Shown here piece after piece: positions 53,265 through 61,378 of a DNA stretch of 64,000 nucleotides (positions are counted from its first letter, which is position 1; every line of letters begins with the position of its first letter). The stretch lies in contig NZ_CP022098.1 in NCBI RefSeq assembly GCF_002305875.1, positions 1,984,001 through 2,048,000 of the forward strand, in the 5' to 3' direction. Origin of the DNA: Cystobacter fuscus. Lineage in GTDB: Bacteria; Myxococcota; Myxococcia; Myxococcales; Myxococcaceae. The notes beneath the pieces were generated by a model that saw only the letters and a list, made by a program, of their open reading frames with translations, ran no database searches and was not told the DNA's origin. The position numbers and the translations under genes were made by a program.

Positions 53265-54077
53265 TCATGACTCAATCGGCAACTCGTTCTGTGCCGGGTT
53301 CGAGATGCCTACGTAGCGAATTCGTTCGATCAGTTTGTCCCGTTCTGAAGGGACGTCCACATCGAGTACTTCTGCTTCTGCTTCCTTCAGCACCCCGCGA
53401 ACGGTGGAGGACTCGCCCCGCCGACCATCAAGGACATAGGCAAGGAAGCTGTAGCGACGCGCTACCTGCCGCTTCTCGAAGAGCTGGCGCCAAGCAAGGA
53501 ACGCGTTACTCACGTGGCGCAGTTCCTCATGGAAGTCCGCACGCGATGCGATGATGGGCTCCATCAAGAGCAGCCCGGTGTCCCCAGCTACGAAGTGCGA
53601 GATGTGGCTCGCAGTGTCCTCGTGAATCGACAACAGGGATCCATTGAAGTTACTCTGGACGTAGTGAGCCACCTTGCACGTTTGGAGGAAGCGCATTCCC
53701 TGGACATGCCTCTTGAGTGCCGGCGGCGGACGTTCTGCTTGGTCCTCGGGTAGAATGGGGCGGCGGGGTAGTACGTGACGCTCCACCCATTGGACGGGGT
53801 CGGTCACCGTCGCAGGCACGAACCGGGCTTCATCCATGTGGACGAATGCGCCGAGCGAACGGGGTAGCTGCTCGAAGCTATCGGTGAAGTCCAAGTCCTC
53901 AAGAGCCATGCGGAGGGAGAACCAAGCGGCCTTCCCACCAACACAGTGTGGACCGGGAATGTGCTCCGCGCGCGCGACTTGCACGCGCCCCTCACTCTCG
54001 ACAAGGGCCGCAATCGGCACACGACTGCCCGCTACCAGGTCGGGCACGAAGTGGACGATGCGAAAGCGCGTTCTCAT
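53265..54077 (-). CDS. DUF3037-like protein
   Basis: 270 residues. The ATG at 54077 overlaps the stop of the HipA-like gene (ATGA), so the two are coupled. FRIVHFVPDLVAGSRVPIAA and LVESEGRVQVARAE follow the DUF3037 opening (a Y/F-x-x-V-R/H-F-V-P-D strand). The middle (QGMRFLQTCKVAHYVQ, LLSIHEDTASHISHFVAGD) and C-terminus (EAEAEVLDVDVPSERDKLIE) are unassigned. DUF3037 genes are repeatedly found beside HipA-like kinases, which supports the match, but no activity is known. It is cytosolic. Confidence 0.6.
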   Translation of the reverse strand: MRTRFRIVHFVPDLVAGSRVPIAALVESEGRVQVARAEHIPGPHCVGGKAAWFSLRMALEDLDFTDSFEQLPRSLGAFVHMDEARFVPATVTDPVQWVERHVLPRRPILPEDQAERPPPALKRHVQGMRFLQTCKVAHYVQSNFNGSLLSIHEDTASHISHFVAGDTGLLLMEPIIASRADFHEELRHVSNAFLAWRQLFEKRQVARRYSFLAYVLDGRRGESSTVRGVLKEAEAEVLDVDVPSERDKLIERIRYVGISNPAQNELPIES

Positions 54078-54913
54078 TGGGCCGTCTCTAGTTTCCGAAG
54101 GTATTCTGCAACAAGCCGCTGTGCATGTCGCGTCCGATGCCACAGTGCACCTAGTAGTTCTTCTGAACGACGCTCCCCTACGATGTGGCATGCTTCGTCC
54201 ACGAAGCTCTTCAGGAGGCTCTTCGTGATGAGTTCCGCAGCTCCCGCTGCGGCGGTTGCTCCGTCCCTGATCAAGGGGAGAGGTAGCTGCTCCGGAACGA
54301 CTTCGAGTTCGGGTAGCGTCAGTCCGGCAGCCGCCAGCCTCCTGGGTTGTCCCAGCAGGCTCTCCCCGAGATCGATGCTCCAGACCCTCAGTTCCAGATC
54401 CGAGGAACTCGTCGTCACCAGGATGTTTCTCTCGTGCCGATCCGGGTTGAAGATGATCGCATCCAGGGCGAGCATGCGACCGAGGTCATCTAGGTTCTGG
54501 ACGTACTTGTAGCGAGCGGGCATCCAGTGCTGGGCGTAAGGGAGTACCTCGCTCAGCCAGGATAGATCCTCACCCTCTCCGGTCACCGCCCCATCGGGTA
54601 CTGGGACGTCAAGTTCCACCGACAGCAACCACCCGAGAATCTCCGCGAGCAGGGCTGGACGCTGGGTGTGGAGCACACGTTTGCGCACCCACTGGCGATC
54701 ATCATCGCTCCAGCTGACGCAGGCTGTACTCGAGTTCAGTGCCTTGATGAGGGCACCGTCCTCAACGGACTCGGTCTTGAGGCGCTTGACGTTCTCGCCA
54801 AACAAGCCGAGTTGCCGTTTACCAGCCACCGATACCCCCTTCCGGAGTGCAGCATCACGGTAAGGGAACTGAGGCACAAGCAGTTTCCAGCCCCAGTGCG
54901 TGCCCCAGTGCAC
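54074..54913 (-). CDS. HipA-like (PI3K-fold) protein kinase
   Basis: 279 residues as drawn; the true start may lie 25-30 codons later. The catalytic pattern of HipA-type kinases is visible: WVRKRVLHTQRPALLAEIL (a candidate ATP lysine), LLSVELDVPVPDG, then ALDAIIFNPDRHERNILV (D151, N156, D158, H160, N163) and VWSIDLGESLLG (D181-x-G183). HipA kinases phosphorylate Ser/Thr in targets such as GltX and cause growth arrest. No HipB-like helix-turn-helix gene is adjacent; the DUF3037-like gene takes that place. It is the first gene of the four-gene minus-strand cassette, so it may be the effector. Confidence 0.72.
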   Translation of the reverse strand: MHWGTHWGWKLLVPQFPYRDAALRKGVSVAGKRQLGLFGENVKRLKTESVEDGALIKALNSSTACVSWSDDDRQWVRKRVLHTQRPALLAEILGWLLSVELDVPVPDGAVTGEGEDLSWLSEVLPYAQHWMPARYKYVQNLDDLGRMLALDAIIFNPDRHERNILVTTSSSDLELRVWSIDLGESLLGQPRRLAAAGLTLPELEVVPEQLPLPLIRDGATAAAGAAELITKSLLKSFVDEACHIVGERRSEELLGALWHRTRHAQRLVAEYLRKLETAQ

Positions 54914-55031
54914 TATTGGCCGGCCCTGGAGGGCGTCACGGCTTCAGGTGCTGAGGGCCGGCTTGAACCCTGCCTCTGGACCTCGCAAGGGTCAGTCGGA
55001 TTGAGCACCGAGGCGAAACCCTCGGCGGCAG

Positions 55032-55562
55032 CTACAACTGGACGATCTCGCAGTCCTTCACGAGGACGTTCATCATCAGCCCCTCGACGCGGCCGCGGAT
55101 GGTGACGCGGTTCCCTTTGGTGAGGGAGGCCACTGTCTGGGCGTTCTCCTCGTCGAGGAAGCATTGCACCTGACGCGCCTCGTACCGCTTGCCAGTGCCG
55201 ACGATGACGTAGACGGTGTTGAGCACGTCCCGCTTCACGTCGTCGACGACGCCGCTCGTCTGGATGAGCTTGCCCTTGAAGCTCGCGTCCGCACGCACCT
55301 CGTTGTCGGTGTACTCCGCCAGGAGCGTGCGGAGCTCCACCTGCTTCGCGTCCACCGTGCGCCTGGTGGGTGCAGCACCGTCGCCGCTGCGGACCTGGGC
55401 CAGCGCCCAGGCGAGAAAGCACGGGGCGACGAGGAGCGCGACGGCGATGCCGAACAGCTTGCCGAAGTTGAGGCGACGGGGTGGCGGCGCTCCGCACTTC
55501 GAACAGGCCTTCGCGTTGGTCGCCACCTCATTGCCGCACTGCCTGCACTTCACCAGCGCCAT
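55032..55562 (-). CDS. zinc-ribbon membrane protein with OB-fold (tRNA_anti-like) domain
   Basis: 176 residues. A zinc ribbon at the N-terminus (CRQCGNEVATNAKACSKCGA) is followed by one membrane helix (GIAVALLVAPCFLAWALA, about 35-52). The C-terminal domain LLAEYTDNEVRADASFKGKL, IQTSGVVDDVKRDVLNTVYV, ASLTKGNRVTIRGRVEGLMM and NVLVKDCEIV matches the OB-fold tRNA_anti-like family, where the pattern asks whether added layers change a ligand. Such proteins are widespread and their function is unknown. It ends 118 bp upstream of the HipA-like gene on the same strand, so cotranscription is possible. Confidence 0.78.
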   Translation of the reverse strand: MALVKCRQCGNEVATNAKACSKCGAPPPRRLNFGKLFGIAVALLVAPCFLAWALAQVRSGDGAAPTRRTVDAKQVELRTLLAEYTDNEVRADASFKGKLIQTSGVVDDVKRDVLNTVYVIVGTGKRYEARQVQCFLDEENAQTVASLTKGNRVTIRGRVEGLMMNVLVKDCEIVQL

Positions 55563-55664
55563 GTGAGCTCTCCCGTGGCGTTGCCGCCATTCACACGATG
55601 CTAGCTACACGAAACTAGCTGCGTGGTCGGCTCCTTGTAGGCGCTCCTAGGGTCGCGCCGCAAG

Positions 55665-55937
55665 ATGGCGCAGCCCCGCAGACGCCGGCCCGAGCGGGCC
55701 GAGCAGTATGAGAGTCCCACCTACCGCGACCTACAGTCGCGGCTGGCGGCGACCGTGCGGCGCCTGCGGGCAGAGAAGGGGTGGACGCAGGAGGAAGCTG
55801 CGCACCGCTGCGGCATGACGACGCGTCACCTCCAAGGAGTGGAGGGTGAGGACGTCAACGCCACCTTCACGACCCTGGCCCGCCTCTGCGAGGGCTTCGA
55901 GGTGGATGTGACGCAGCTCTTCGCGCCGCGCACCTGA
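55665..55937 (+). CDS. XRE-type helix-turn-helix regulator
   Basis: 90 residues. A basic N-terminus ([17 protein letters not shown]) precedes the [62 protein letters not shown]. This is a standard HTH_3 fold with an atypical basic arm. Divergent from the zinc-ribbon gene, it may control that gene or the HipA cassette. A second, broken copy of its last 50 codons lies at 58346-58499. Confidence 0.85.
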   Translation: MAQPRRRRPERAEQYESPTYRDLQSRLAATVRRLRAEKGWTQEEAAHRCGMTTRHLQGVEGEDVNATFTTLARLCEGFEVDVTQLFAPRT

Positions 55938-55938
55938 C

Positions 55939-56060
55939 TGCCGGGCGGCCGCAAGCTGCCGGCACACATCGCCCGGTGCGGGCCGGAAGGTCGCTGGCGC
56001 AAGTTGCCCGGCTTCAGCCGGGGGCCGACCGCAATGTGGCGCTGCCCGTGCGGCTGGTTA
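55939..56060 (+). pseudogene. kinase C-terminal remnant
   Basis: The plus-strand peptide LPGGRKLPAHIARCGPEGRW, RKLPGFSRGPTAMWRCP parallels the end of the kinase at 48969-50780 (LPDGRKLPVCIVLGGPEGRW, PKLPGSKPGAVRLP). Only about 40 codons survive, right after the XRE gene stop. It indicates that another DUF2381/kinase locus once lay here. Confidence 0.7.
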
Positions 56061-56115
56061 TCCTCCCTCCGTGCGGGCTCTTGAGGGAGAGCCCGAGGAG
56101 CGACCAGGCGAGCTG

Positions 56116-56562
56116 ATGACCACCAATACCACCTCTACCACCAACAACGTGCCGTCGACTCCGCCTCCGGAGAAGTGGTTCAAGTACTCCGTGCTGGGGG
56201 TGGTTAGCGTTCTGACCTTGGTCGCAGAGTGTGCGTACCTGAAAAAACCCTCGGAGTACTCCGAGTGTAAGACAATGTGCGGCGACAACAGGGTGGCCTT
56301 CTTCAGAGGGGGCGTGGCGAATGAGTACGAGGCACCGGTCCCTGCCCAGTGCCAGTGCTACATCAGCCAGGCCGCTCAGGATGGCGGAATCCCTCTCGAG
56401 GAGGGAGACCCCTCAGTGGCCCAGAGCGAGGCCCAGGGTGATGCGGGCGTGGAGGGGGTGATGCAGCAGGTGCGGCAGACAGCAGCCCGGGCGTGGGCCA
56501 AGGTGAAGCCCCAGGCGGATGCTGGGACACCAGCCTCCGCAGTGGGAGTGGAGACCCCGTAG
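56116..56562 (+). CDS. hypothetical single-span membrane protein
   Basis: 148 residues from the ATG at 56116; an upstream GTG would add 15. A Thr/Pro-rich start is followed by a membrane helix (YSVLGVVSVLTLVAECAYL, about 24-42) and a Cys-containing segment (CKTMCGDNRVAFFRGG, QCQCYISQAAQDGG). The tail is acidic and Ala-rich, with VMQQVRQTAARAWAKVKPQ. Four to five cysteines outside the membrane suggest disulfides. Family not recognised. It is convergent with the ImmA/IrrE operon. Confidence 0.6.
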   Translation: MTTNTTSTTNNVPSTPPPEKWFKYSVLGVVSVLTLVAECAYLKKPSEYSECKTMCGDNRVAFFRGGVANEYEAPVPAQCQCYISQAAQDGGIPLEEGDPSVAQSEAQGDAGVEGVMQQVRQTAARAWAKVKPQADAGTPASAVGVETP

Positions 56563-56615
56563 TGTCGCCACTCCCAGGTTCACCGAATCGCCAAGCCGAC
56601 TGAGCGCTTTCGCGA

Positions 56616-57353
56616 CTACTTCTTCCCCGGGATGATCTTGTCGCTCAGCTTGTCGACGACCTCCGCCAACTTCGAGGTGATCTTCACCAGGTTGGTGGCG
56701 GGGTCCTTAAGACCCAACATCGTCTTTCGGAGCGATGCATCCCACCAGTTGGGCAGCACCATGCGCTCGGCTACGCGCATCACGGAGTAGATGAACAGCA
56801 TGAACGCCGCAGAGATGCAGGCATGCACGAACAGCTTCGCGAGAGCGAAAATCTCTTGCTCTGGACGAAGAGGCGCCTGCAGCGCGTCGAGGGCCTTGAG
56901 CGACCAGACGAAGAAGCCCGTCGCAGCGGCAATGCTCCCAGCTCCAAGCAGGTAACCGATGAGCCGGCGTCGAGTGACGACGGCCAACTGGGCCTGCGTC
57001 TCATTCTCCTTATTGGGTGAAGACTTTTCGTAGCCCAGAAGTCCTTCTGCTTGGGCACGCCTTTGATCTGCCGGCAGCAGCGGCTCAGGTAGCGTAGGCG
57101 CGCCGGTGGACGTTGGGACCGCAGCGCCCGCCGCTGCTTGCAATCCCGTGGCGGTGGAGGTGGAAGCCGCTGGGAGCGAAGGGGGCGGAGGGGGCGGAGG
57201 GGACTGCAACGCAGCTTGCGTTGGTGCCGGCGCAGCGGGCGGCCCGTTGACCACCGGCGACATACCTCCGGTCTGAGGTAGCGGGGGCTGCCCGGCCGAT
57301 GCTCCGCTGCCAAGCTGAGCCCCTTGATGCCGACGCTTGGACTTCTTCACCAT
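56616..57353 (-). CDS. two-span membrane protein with proline-rich N-terminus
   Basis: 245 residues. The ATG at 57353 overlaps the ImmA/IrrE stop (TGATG), so the genes are coupled. Residues about 10-110 are Pro/Ala/Gln-rich, including a run of seven prolines and TGLQAAAGAAVPTSTGAP. Two membrane helices follow (YLLGAGSIAAATGFFVWSL, FVHACISAAFMLFIYSVMRV), then an amphipathic tail LVKITSKLAEVVDKLSDKII. No family match. Because ImmA/IrrE peptidases usually act on a partner protein, this product could be its substrate or membrane anchor (inference). Confidence 0.6.
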   Translation of the reverse strand: MVKKSKRRHQGAQLGSGASAGQPPLPQTGGMSPVVNGPPAAPAPTQAALQSPPPPPPPSLPAASTSTATGLQAAAGAAVPTSTGAPTLPEPLLPADQRRAQAEGLLGYEKSSPNKENETQAQLAVVTRRRLIGYLLGAGSIAAATGFFVWSLKALDALQAPLRPEQEIFALAKLFVHACISAAFMLFIYSVMRVAERMVLPNWWDASLRKTMLGLKDPATNLVKITSKLAEVVDKLSDKIIPGKK

Positions 57354-57868
57354 CAATAGCCCGCCATGTTCTCAAGCCGGATTCTCATCGCGGCTTCAGA
57401 CACCTCGAAGGCGCTGGCCAGTACGCTGACTCTTGGGCCGTACTCATCGACGTAGGCCTCAAGCATCCGAAACGGCATCAGCAAGCTGGCGGCGTAGTTG
57501 TTCGCCTCAACTTCCTTTCTGCTGCCTGCGAAGCTGACATCGCGGTAGGTCTCCTCCTCGGCGTTGTGGAGCATGAGGTGACCTATCTCGTGGGCAAGGG
57601 TGAACCGCCGCCGAACATAGGACTCGTCATTGGCGACCCAAATGTCCGCGCGGTTGGGGGGCGTTATCTTGACCGCTCCCGACCAACCGGCGTTCTGAAC
57701 GTAGTTCAGATGCACCCCGAGCCACTCCACAATGTCCTCGATGGGAACCGGCGGTTGATGGATACCAAAGGCCTGAAGAAGCTGGCTTGCGGAGGCCCGT
57801 TTCTCCCGCATCACCCTCCACTGCGGCTTCCTCAAGGAAATCGTCTTGGCGGTGAGGTCAGATCGCAT
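57353..57868 (-). CDS. ImmA/IrrE family metallopeptidase
   Basis: 171 residues. The zinc site is FTLAHEIGHLMLHNAEEE (HEIGH, 93-97), with the third ligand in RKEVEANNYAASLLMP. The N-terminal part (ASQLLQAFGIHQPPVPIEDI, VEWLGVHLNYVQNAGWSGA) is typical. These peptidases cleave XRE-type repressors to trigger induction of mobile elements or stress genes. The XRE gene at 55665 and the membrane protein just downstream are candidate targets. A dyad TCCCA-AATTA-TGGGA lies at 58035-58049, about 170 bp upstream. Confidence 0.87.
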   Translation of the reverse strand: MRSDLTAKTISLRKPQWRVMREKRASASQLLQAFGIHQPPVPIEDIVEWLGVHLNYVQNAGWSGAVKITPPNRADIWVANDESYVRRRFTLAHEIGHLMLHNAEEETYRDVSFAGSRKEVEANNYAASLLMPFRMLEAYVDEYGPRVSVLASAFEVSEAAMRIRLENMAGY

Positions 57869-58345
57869 GGCTCTAGTGTACTGATCGCACTGACCAAATT
57901 TTCAGTGGCCGCAGTCTCCCGTCAGCGGCGATTTTTGAGCGGAAACTTGACACGCCCGCAGGCGACGCTCAAGCCCCTATGGGGTAGGCAAATGGGCGAC
58001 AAGTGGACTTGTTGATAACAGGCTCCACCCATGATCCCAAATTATGGGACGCGTCCTACTCCTCACATTGTGTTCATCTGGCCCGTTCTCTTGAGTCGTC
58101 CCTATAGGTAACCGCGAGCTTTGCTCGATGCTTGGCCGGCCATAAAGGTGGAGTCCGAACGCGGGGTTGAGTGCGCTCAGTAGGCGGAATCTCGGCATTA
58201 TCGCCAGTTGGACGACTTGGTCTCCGCATCCTCTTCTGACGCTTTTTCGGGGCGATGGTGAATGGACCACGCCGTCGTCCGGTTCACGGAACGCCCATTA
58301 CCGCGGGGCCGCAGAGCCGCAGAGCCGAGAGCCTGGTGTCCTCAA
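57869..58345. other. gene-free stretch with one dyad
   Basis: 477 bp without a credible gene. The TCCCA-AATTA-TGGGA dyad at 58035-58049 is the only clear structure. Surrounding sequence is less GC-rich than average (for example GGCCATAAAGGTGGAGTCCG around 58140), suggesting relic mobile DNA. Confidence 0.4.
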
Positions 58346-58499
58346 GTTGGACGCAGGAGGAGGCCGCGCACCGCTGATGACGGCGCGTCACCACCACGGA
58401 GTGGAGGGTGAGGACGCCAACGCCACCTTCACGACCCTGGCCCGCCTCTGCGAGGGCTTCGACGTGGATGTGACCCAGCTCTTCCAGCCCCCGAGGTGA
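58346..58499 (+). pseudogene. broken XRE regulator copy
   Basis: Read in two frames: [10 protein letters not shown], a stop, then [20 protein letters not shown] and RLCEGFDVDVTQLFQPP. This corresponds to the last 50 codons of the XRE gene at 55665 with a few substitutions and a nonsense change in the recognition helix. The stop codon is 1 bp from the IS4-type transposase stop. Confidence 0.8.
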
Positions 58500-58500
58500 T

Positions 58501-59769
58501 TCACGGGCCGCCATCCATGGTGGCCCGGAGAAGGCGCCCAATGCCCTCGAGCAGCCGGTAGAACATGTACTCCGGTACCGGCCCGAACGCCTTGAAGCTG
58601 GAGGCCACTCGCTCCACCTGCTTGCGTGGCCCGTGCACCAGCAGCGCGAGGAAGCCGTAGGCGAGGTGGGTGAGCTGCACCATCCGCTTCAGCCCCGTCC
58701 ACGTGAGGGCGCGCACGTCCTCCAAGTCGAAGCCCTGCTTCGTGAAGCGGTTGGCCTCCTCAATTCCCCACCGCTCCAGATAGATGTCCACCACCCGGCC
58801 GGCGTCCGCCTTCGTCTGCACGTCCTCGGTGGTGAGAATGACGAGCGGCTTCATCCCCAGGCCGCGGGCGACGACGAGGGAGTAGCGCGTCTCGCCCTGC
58901 TTCTTCTCCGCGGGGCGACCTCCTGGCGTGTACTCGGGCAGGTGCACGTCGCGGACGAAGCCGAGCTGGAGTTCCTTCTGCCTCCAGCCCATGCCCTCGC
59001 GGCGACGGAACTTGATGCGGTGGGCGTGGGGCTGGGGCAGTAGCTCCACCAGCTCGCTCACCTTCATCTTCCCCTCGGGGGAGTGGAGGAAGCGGTCATT
59101 GCTGAGCTTGAGTCGTACCGCGTAGCGGATGCCGAGCTCGTCGAGGCGCTTGAAGAAGATGTGCCCGTCGAAGCCCGAGTCGAAGACCCAGAAGGCGTCT
59201 TTCGGTACATGCGGGCGCACGGTGGTGACTGCGTCGATGGTGGTGGCGTTCTGACTCTTGAAGCCCGGTGCGGCCTGCGAGAAGAGCCGGGACAGAAGCG
59301 GCAACCGCCTCCCGCGCACGCCCACGGCCTCCACGGAGACAACCTGGTACCCGTTGACGATCTCGTCTCTGGAGCCGTCATGGACCTTGTAGAGGTGCGG
59401 CATTTTTCGGGCGCGCGGCTTGGCGATGTCGGTGAGATCCACCGCGATGACGGGGCGCGGGTAGCGCTCGTCCCGGAGGATGGGCGCGACGAGCTGCAGG
59501 TAGTCCTGCTCCACCGCCACGTCGTCGTAGCGCTCGTTGGCCAAGTTGCGCGAGAGGCGCTTCTCCGTGTGGATGAGGCGGCTCGGCTCATTGAGGGCCC
59601 GGCCGATTTGAGAGAGGAGGACGCTCCGCTTCTCCACCAGTCCGAAGAGGGCCTCGCGCAGAAAGCGGCGGCACGGCCTGTACAGCCGTCCACCCACTTT
59701 CTCCACGTAGGCGTCGAAACGCTCGGGAATGGACTTCTCTCGAGGCACACCTCTCCCGGCGCTGGACAC
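58501..59769 (-). CDS. IS4 family transposase
   Basis: 422 residues. The DDE residues sit in VIAVDLTDIAKPRARKM (first Asp), FWVFDSGFDGHIFFKRL (second Asp) and the IS4 signature YLERWGIEEANRFTK, which fits Y-(2)-R-(3)-E-(6)-K exactly. The N-terminal helical part contains ALNEPSRLIHTEKRLSRNLA, typical of this group. The gene is open and of normal length, so the product could be active. I could not find convincing terminal inverted repeats, so the element's borders are not called. Confidence 0.88.
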   Translation of the reverse strand: MSSAGRGVPREKSIPERFDAYVEKVGGRLYRPCRRFLREALFGLVEKRSVLLSQIGRALNEPSRLIHTEKRLSRNLANERYDDVAVEQDYLQLVAPILRDERYPRPVIAVDLTDIAKPRARKMPHLYKVHDGSRDEIVNGYQVVSVEAVGVRGRRLPLLSRLFSQAAPGFKSQNATTIDAVTTVRPHVPKDAFWVFDSGFDGHIFFKRLDELGIRYAVRLKLSNDRFLHSPEGKMKVSELVELLPQPHAHRIKFRRREGMGWRQKELQLGFVRDVHLPEYTPGGRPAEKKQGETRYSLVVARGLGMKPLVILTTEDVQTKADAGRVVDIYLERWGIEEANRFTKQGFDLEDVRALTWTGLKRMVQLTHLAYGFLALLVHGPRKQVERVASSFKAFGPVPEYMFYRLLEGIGRLLRATMDGGP

Positions 59770-59885
59770 GGGCGCCGGTGGTGCCTACGTTGCTCTCGTC
59801 CCGGACGGACAGGAGCGTGGCCCACCAGCCTCGTTCCAGCAGTGAAAGGGGGAGGGCTGTTGGCGCAGCTCTCCTCCCAAGATGA

Positions 59886-59919
59886 GGGCCGGACCTTGGC
59901 GGGTCCGGCCCCTTTTTTT
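59886..59919 (+). terminator. intrinsic terminator
   Basis: GGGCCGGACC, loop TTGGC, GGTCCGGCCC within GGGTCCGGCCCC, then seven T. A strong rightward terminator with no rightward gene immediately upstream. It may be the relic end of a deleted gene, or may block transcription entering from the transposase side. Confidence 0.75.
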
Positions 59920-60102
59920 CGCGTCTCCTCTTTCTTTGCCCTCCTCGCCACCAACCTACGCAGTTGGGCGGCGCAAGCAGTCCGCGAAGATGGTGGGCGG
60001 CCGTGCGAGTCGTCAACAGTGAGCCCTCCCAGATTCAGGGAGCAGATGTCGCATTCGCGATAGCGCACGGCCAAATGTTGCTAAAGTATACATGCCAGTC
60101 TT

Positions 60103-60281
60103 TAGCTCCACCGTTATTGTCATTGAGGTGTGGTTTGATTGTACACATGCAATAACTCCACCGTTGTTGATATGCAATTGGCTGGCCTCCAGGCGATTAG
60201 CTCTACTGGCCGTCCAGGTGGGGCCACCCATTGTCTATGTGGCACCGGCTCGCACCAATACAATAACTCCACCGTTATGAG
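60103..60281. promoter_or_regulatory. three dyad repeats, TAAC-N6-GTTA type
   Basis: Cores at 60106 (TTTAGCTCCACCGTTATTG), 60156 (AATAACTCCACCGTTGTTG) and 60267 (AATAACTCCACCGTTATG). The third is a perfect ATAAC-TCCACC-GTTAT dyad; the others have one decayed arm. The conserved central TCCACC shows it is a specific site, not chance symmetry. Spacings are 50 and 111 bp. Confidence 0.55.
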
Positions 60282-60431
60282 AGTGATTGGCCTGCACGAT
60301 GCGAAAAAGCCTCCACCAGGAGAGGCCGGGCCAGCTCCTGGGGGAGGCTCCATCGGTTCCGCTCTACTTCCCCTACCTCATGACCACGGAGTCCGTCCCG
60401 CGGCCTGTGCTGCCTGCACGCTGACGAGCCA

Positions 60432-61010
60432 CTACGCCTTCAGCCACAACTCCTCGGCACTTTGCGTCCCAGAGGGAGCGGCCTCTTGTGCAGCGAGAGC
60501 CTGTTGAAGGTCTCGCAGCTTCCTGACGTCCTGGATGTACGCAGAAAGTTCTGCGGTTGGGAACTTTGGCCAGCGCAGGAGCGTACGAGTGAAGGCGTAG
60601 CCGTATAAATCGAAGATTTTCTTCAGGCGCTGCACGGCCGGCGTTCCGAGCTCATCCACGAAACGTTTCGGGGGCTGTGGGTCCATTTCGGATGACCCGG
60701 GGACGCTGCTCGCAAAGACAGCAATGTCGTTATTGTTTCGGTGAGGCCAGAAATCTGGCCACGCCAAGATTCCTTTGGCATCGCGCTCCATGTCAGCCGT
60801 AATAATGGCGACATCCTTCTTGAGCCCCACAAGCCGCCCATGTTCATGAAGCACACGTGTACGCGCTGGATCCCCGTTTACAACGACGTCATGAGCCGTG
60901 TGCTCGCATGCCCTTCGGAACGCCCTGGTGACGTCAATCGCCAGTATTTCCGAGGCGGAATTGAGCCGCATGCGTATCCGCGTGATCTCAGCCTCCAGAT
61001 TCGAATTCAT
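60432..61010 (-). CDS. hypothetical protein
   Basis: 192 residues from the ATG at 61010. The sequence is helical with charged N-terminus (NLEAEITRIRMRLNSASEI), then VTRAFRRACEHTAHDVVVNG, DVAIITADMERDAKGILAWP and FVDELGTPAVQRLKKIFDLY; the C-terminus is a helix rich in Gln/Ala. No signal peptide or membrane helix. I do not recognise the family. Lower GC than its neighbours and rarer codons point to recent acquisition. Nearest neighbours are mobile-element parts and the three-dyad region past its 3-prime end. Confidence 0.6.
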   Translation of the reverse strand: MNSNLEAEITRIRMRLNSASEILAIDVTRAFRRACEHTAHDVVVNGDPARTRVLHEHGRLVGLKKDVAIITADMERDAKGILAWPDFWPHRNNNDIAVFASSVPGSSEMDPQPPKRFVDELGTPAVQRLKKIFDLYGYAFTRTLLRWPKFPTAELSAYIQDVRKLRDLQQALAAQEAAPSGTQSAEELWLKA

Positions 61011-61221
61011 GAAGGTCGGCGTAGCACGGCCTGCTGACCAACAGCGGTTTCGGGGACACCCTTTCGGGACCCTCGATGCACCCATGCTGCCGTCTATGCC
61101 TTGTGGAACTCCGTCAGGGCGCGCTGCCAGCTACCAGCAGAGCACAGGCAAGGGCCCCGAGACTGGCACGTCAGGTACGTGATAAAACTTGAGGTGGCAG
61201 GTCGCGTTACCCGCCACCTTC

Positions 61222-61313
61222 GGTCCATTTTTGGACCCTCAAACCGTTCCTCCCTGCACAGAGGGTCGGCGAAAAAAATGGGTAAGGTCGATGCTCAAGT
61301 TCTTTGACACCCT
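61222..61313. repeat. REP/RAYT-end-like compound repeat
   Basis: A small hairpin GGTCC-ATTTTT-GGACC (61222-61237) is followed by AAAAAAATGGGTAAGGTCGA (61272-61291), the inverse of the RAYT element's right end at 45031-45050. Then comes TCTTTGACACCC (61301-61312), the inverse of its left-type GGTGTCAAAGGA. The two end types lie only 10 bp apart, with no transposase between, like a REP singlet or a minimal nonautonomous unit. Confidence 0.6.
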
Positions 61314-61378
61314 CTCGGGGGCGTCAAGTCCTGTCCGATCCTGTAGGCTGGAACCCTCCTCGATCTGGAGGGTGCCCC

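Larger units (their letters stand above)
59770..60431. other. intergenic region with terminator and three operator-like dyads
   Basis: 662 bp without a gene. It holds an intrinsic terminator (59886-59919) and three copies of a TAAC-TCCACC-GTTA-type dyad between 60103 and 60281. The right part (60065-60290) is markedly AT-richer than its surroundings, as expected for a promoter or replication/partition region. Confidence 0.5.

Noticed and set aside
59886-59919. Terminator of the IS4-type transposase gene
   Set aside because: The T run follows on the plus strand and lies upstream of the minus-strand transposase start, so it cannot end that gene.
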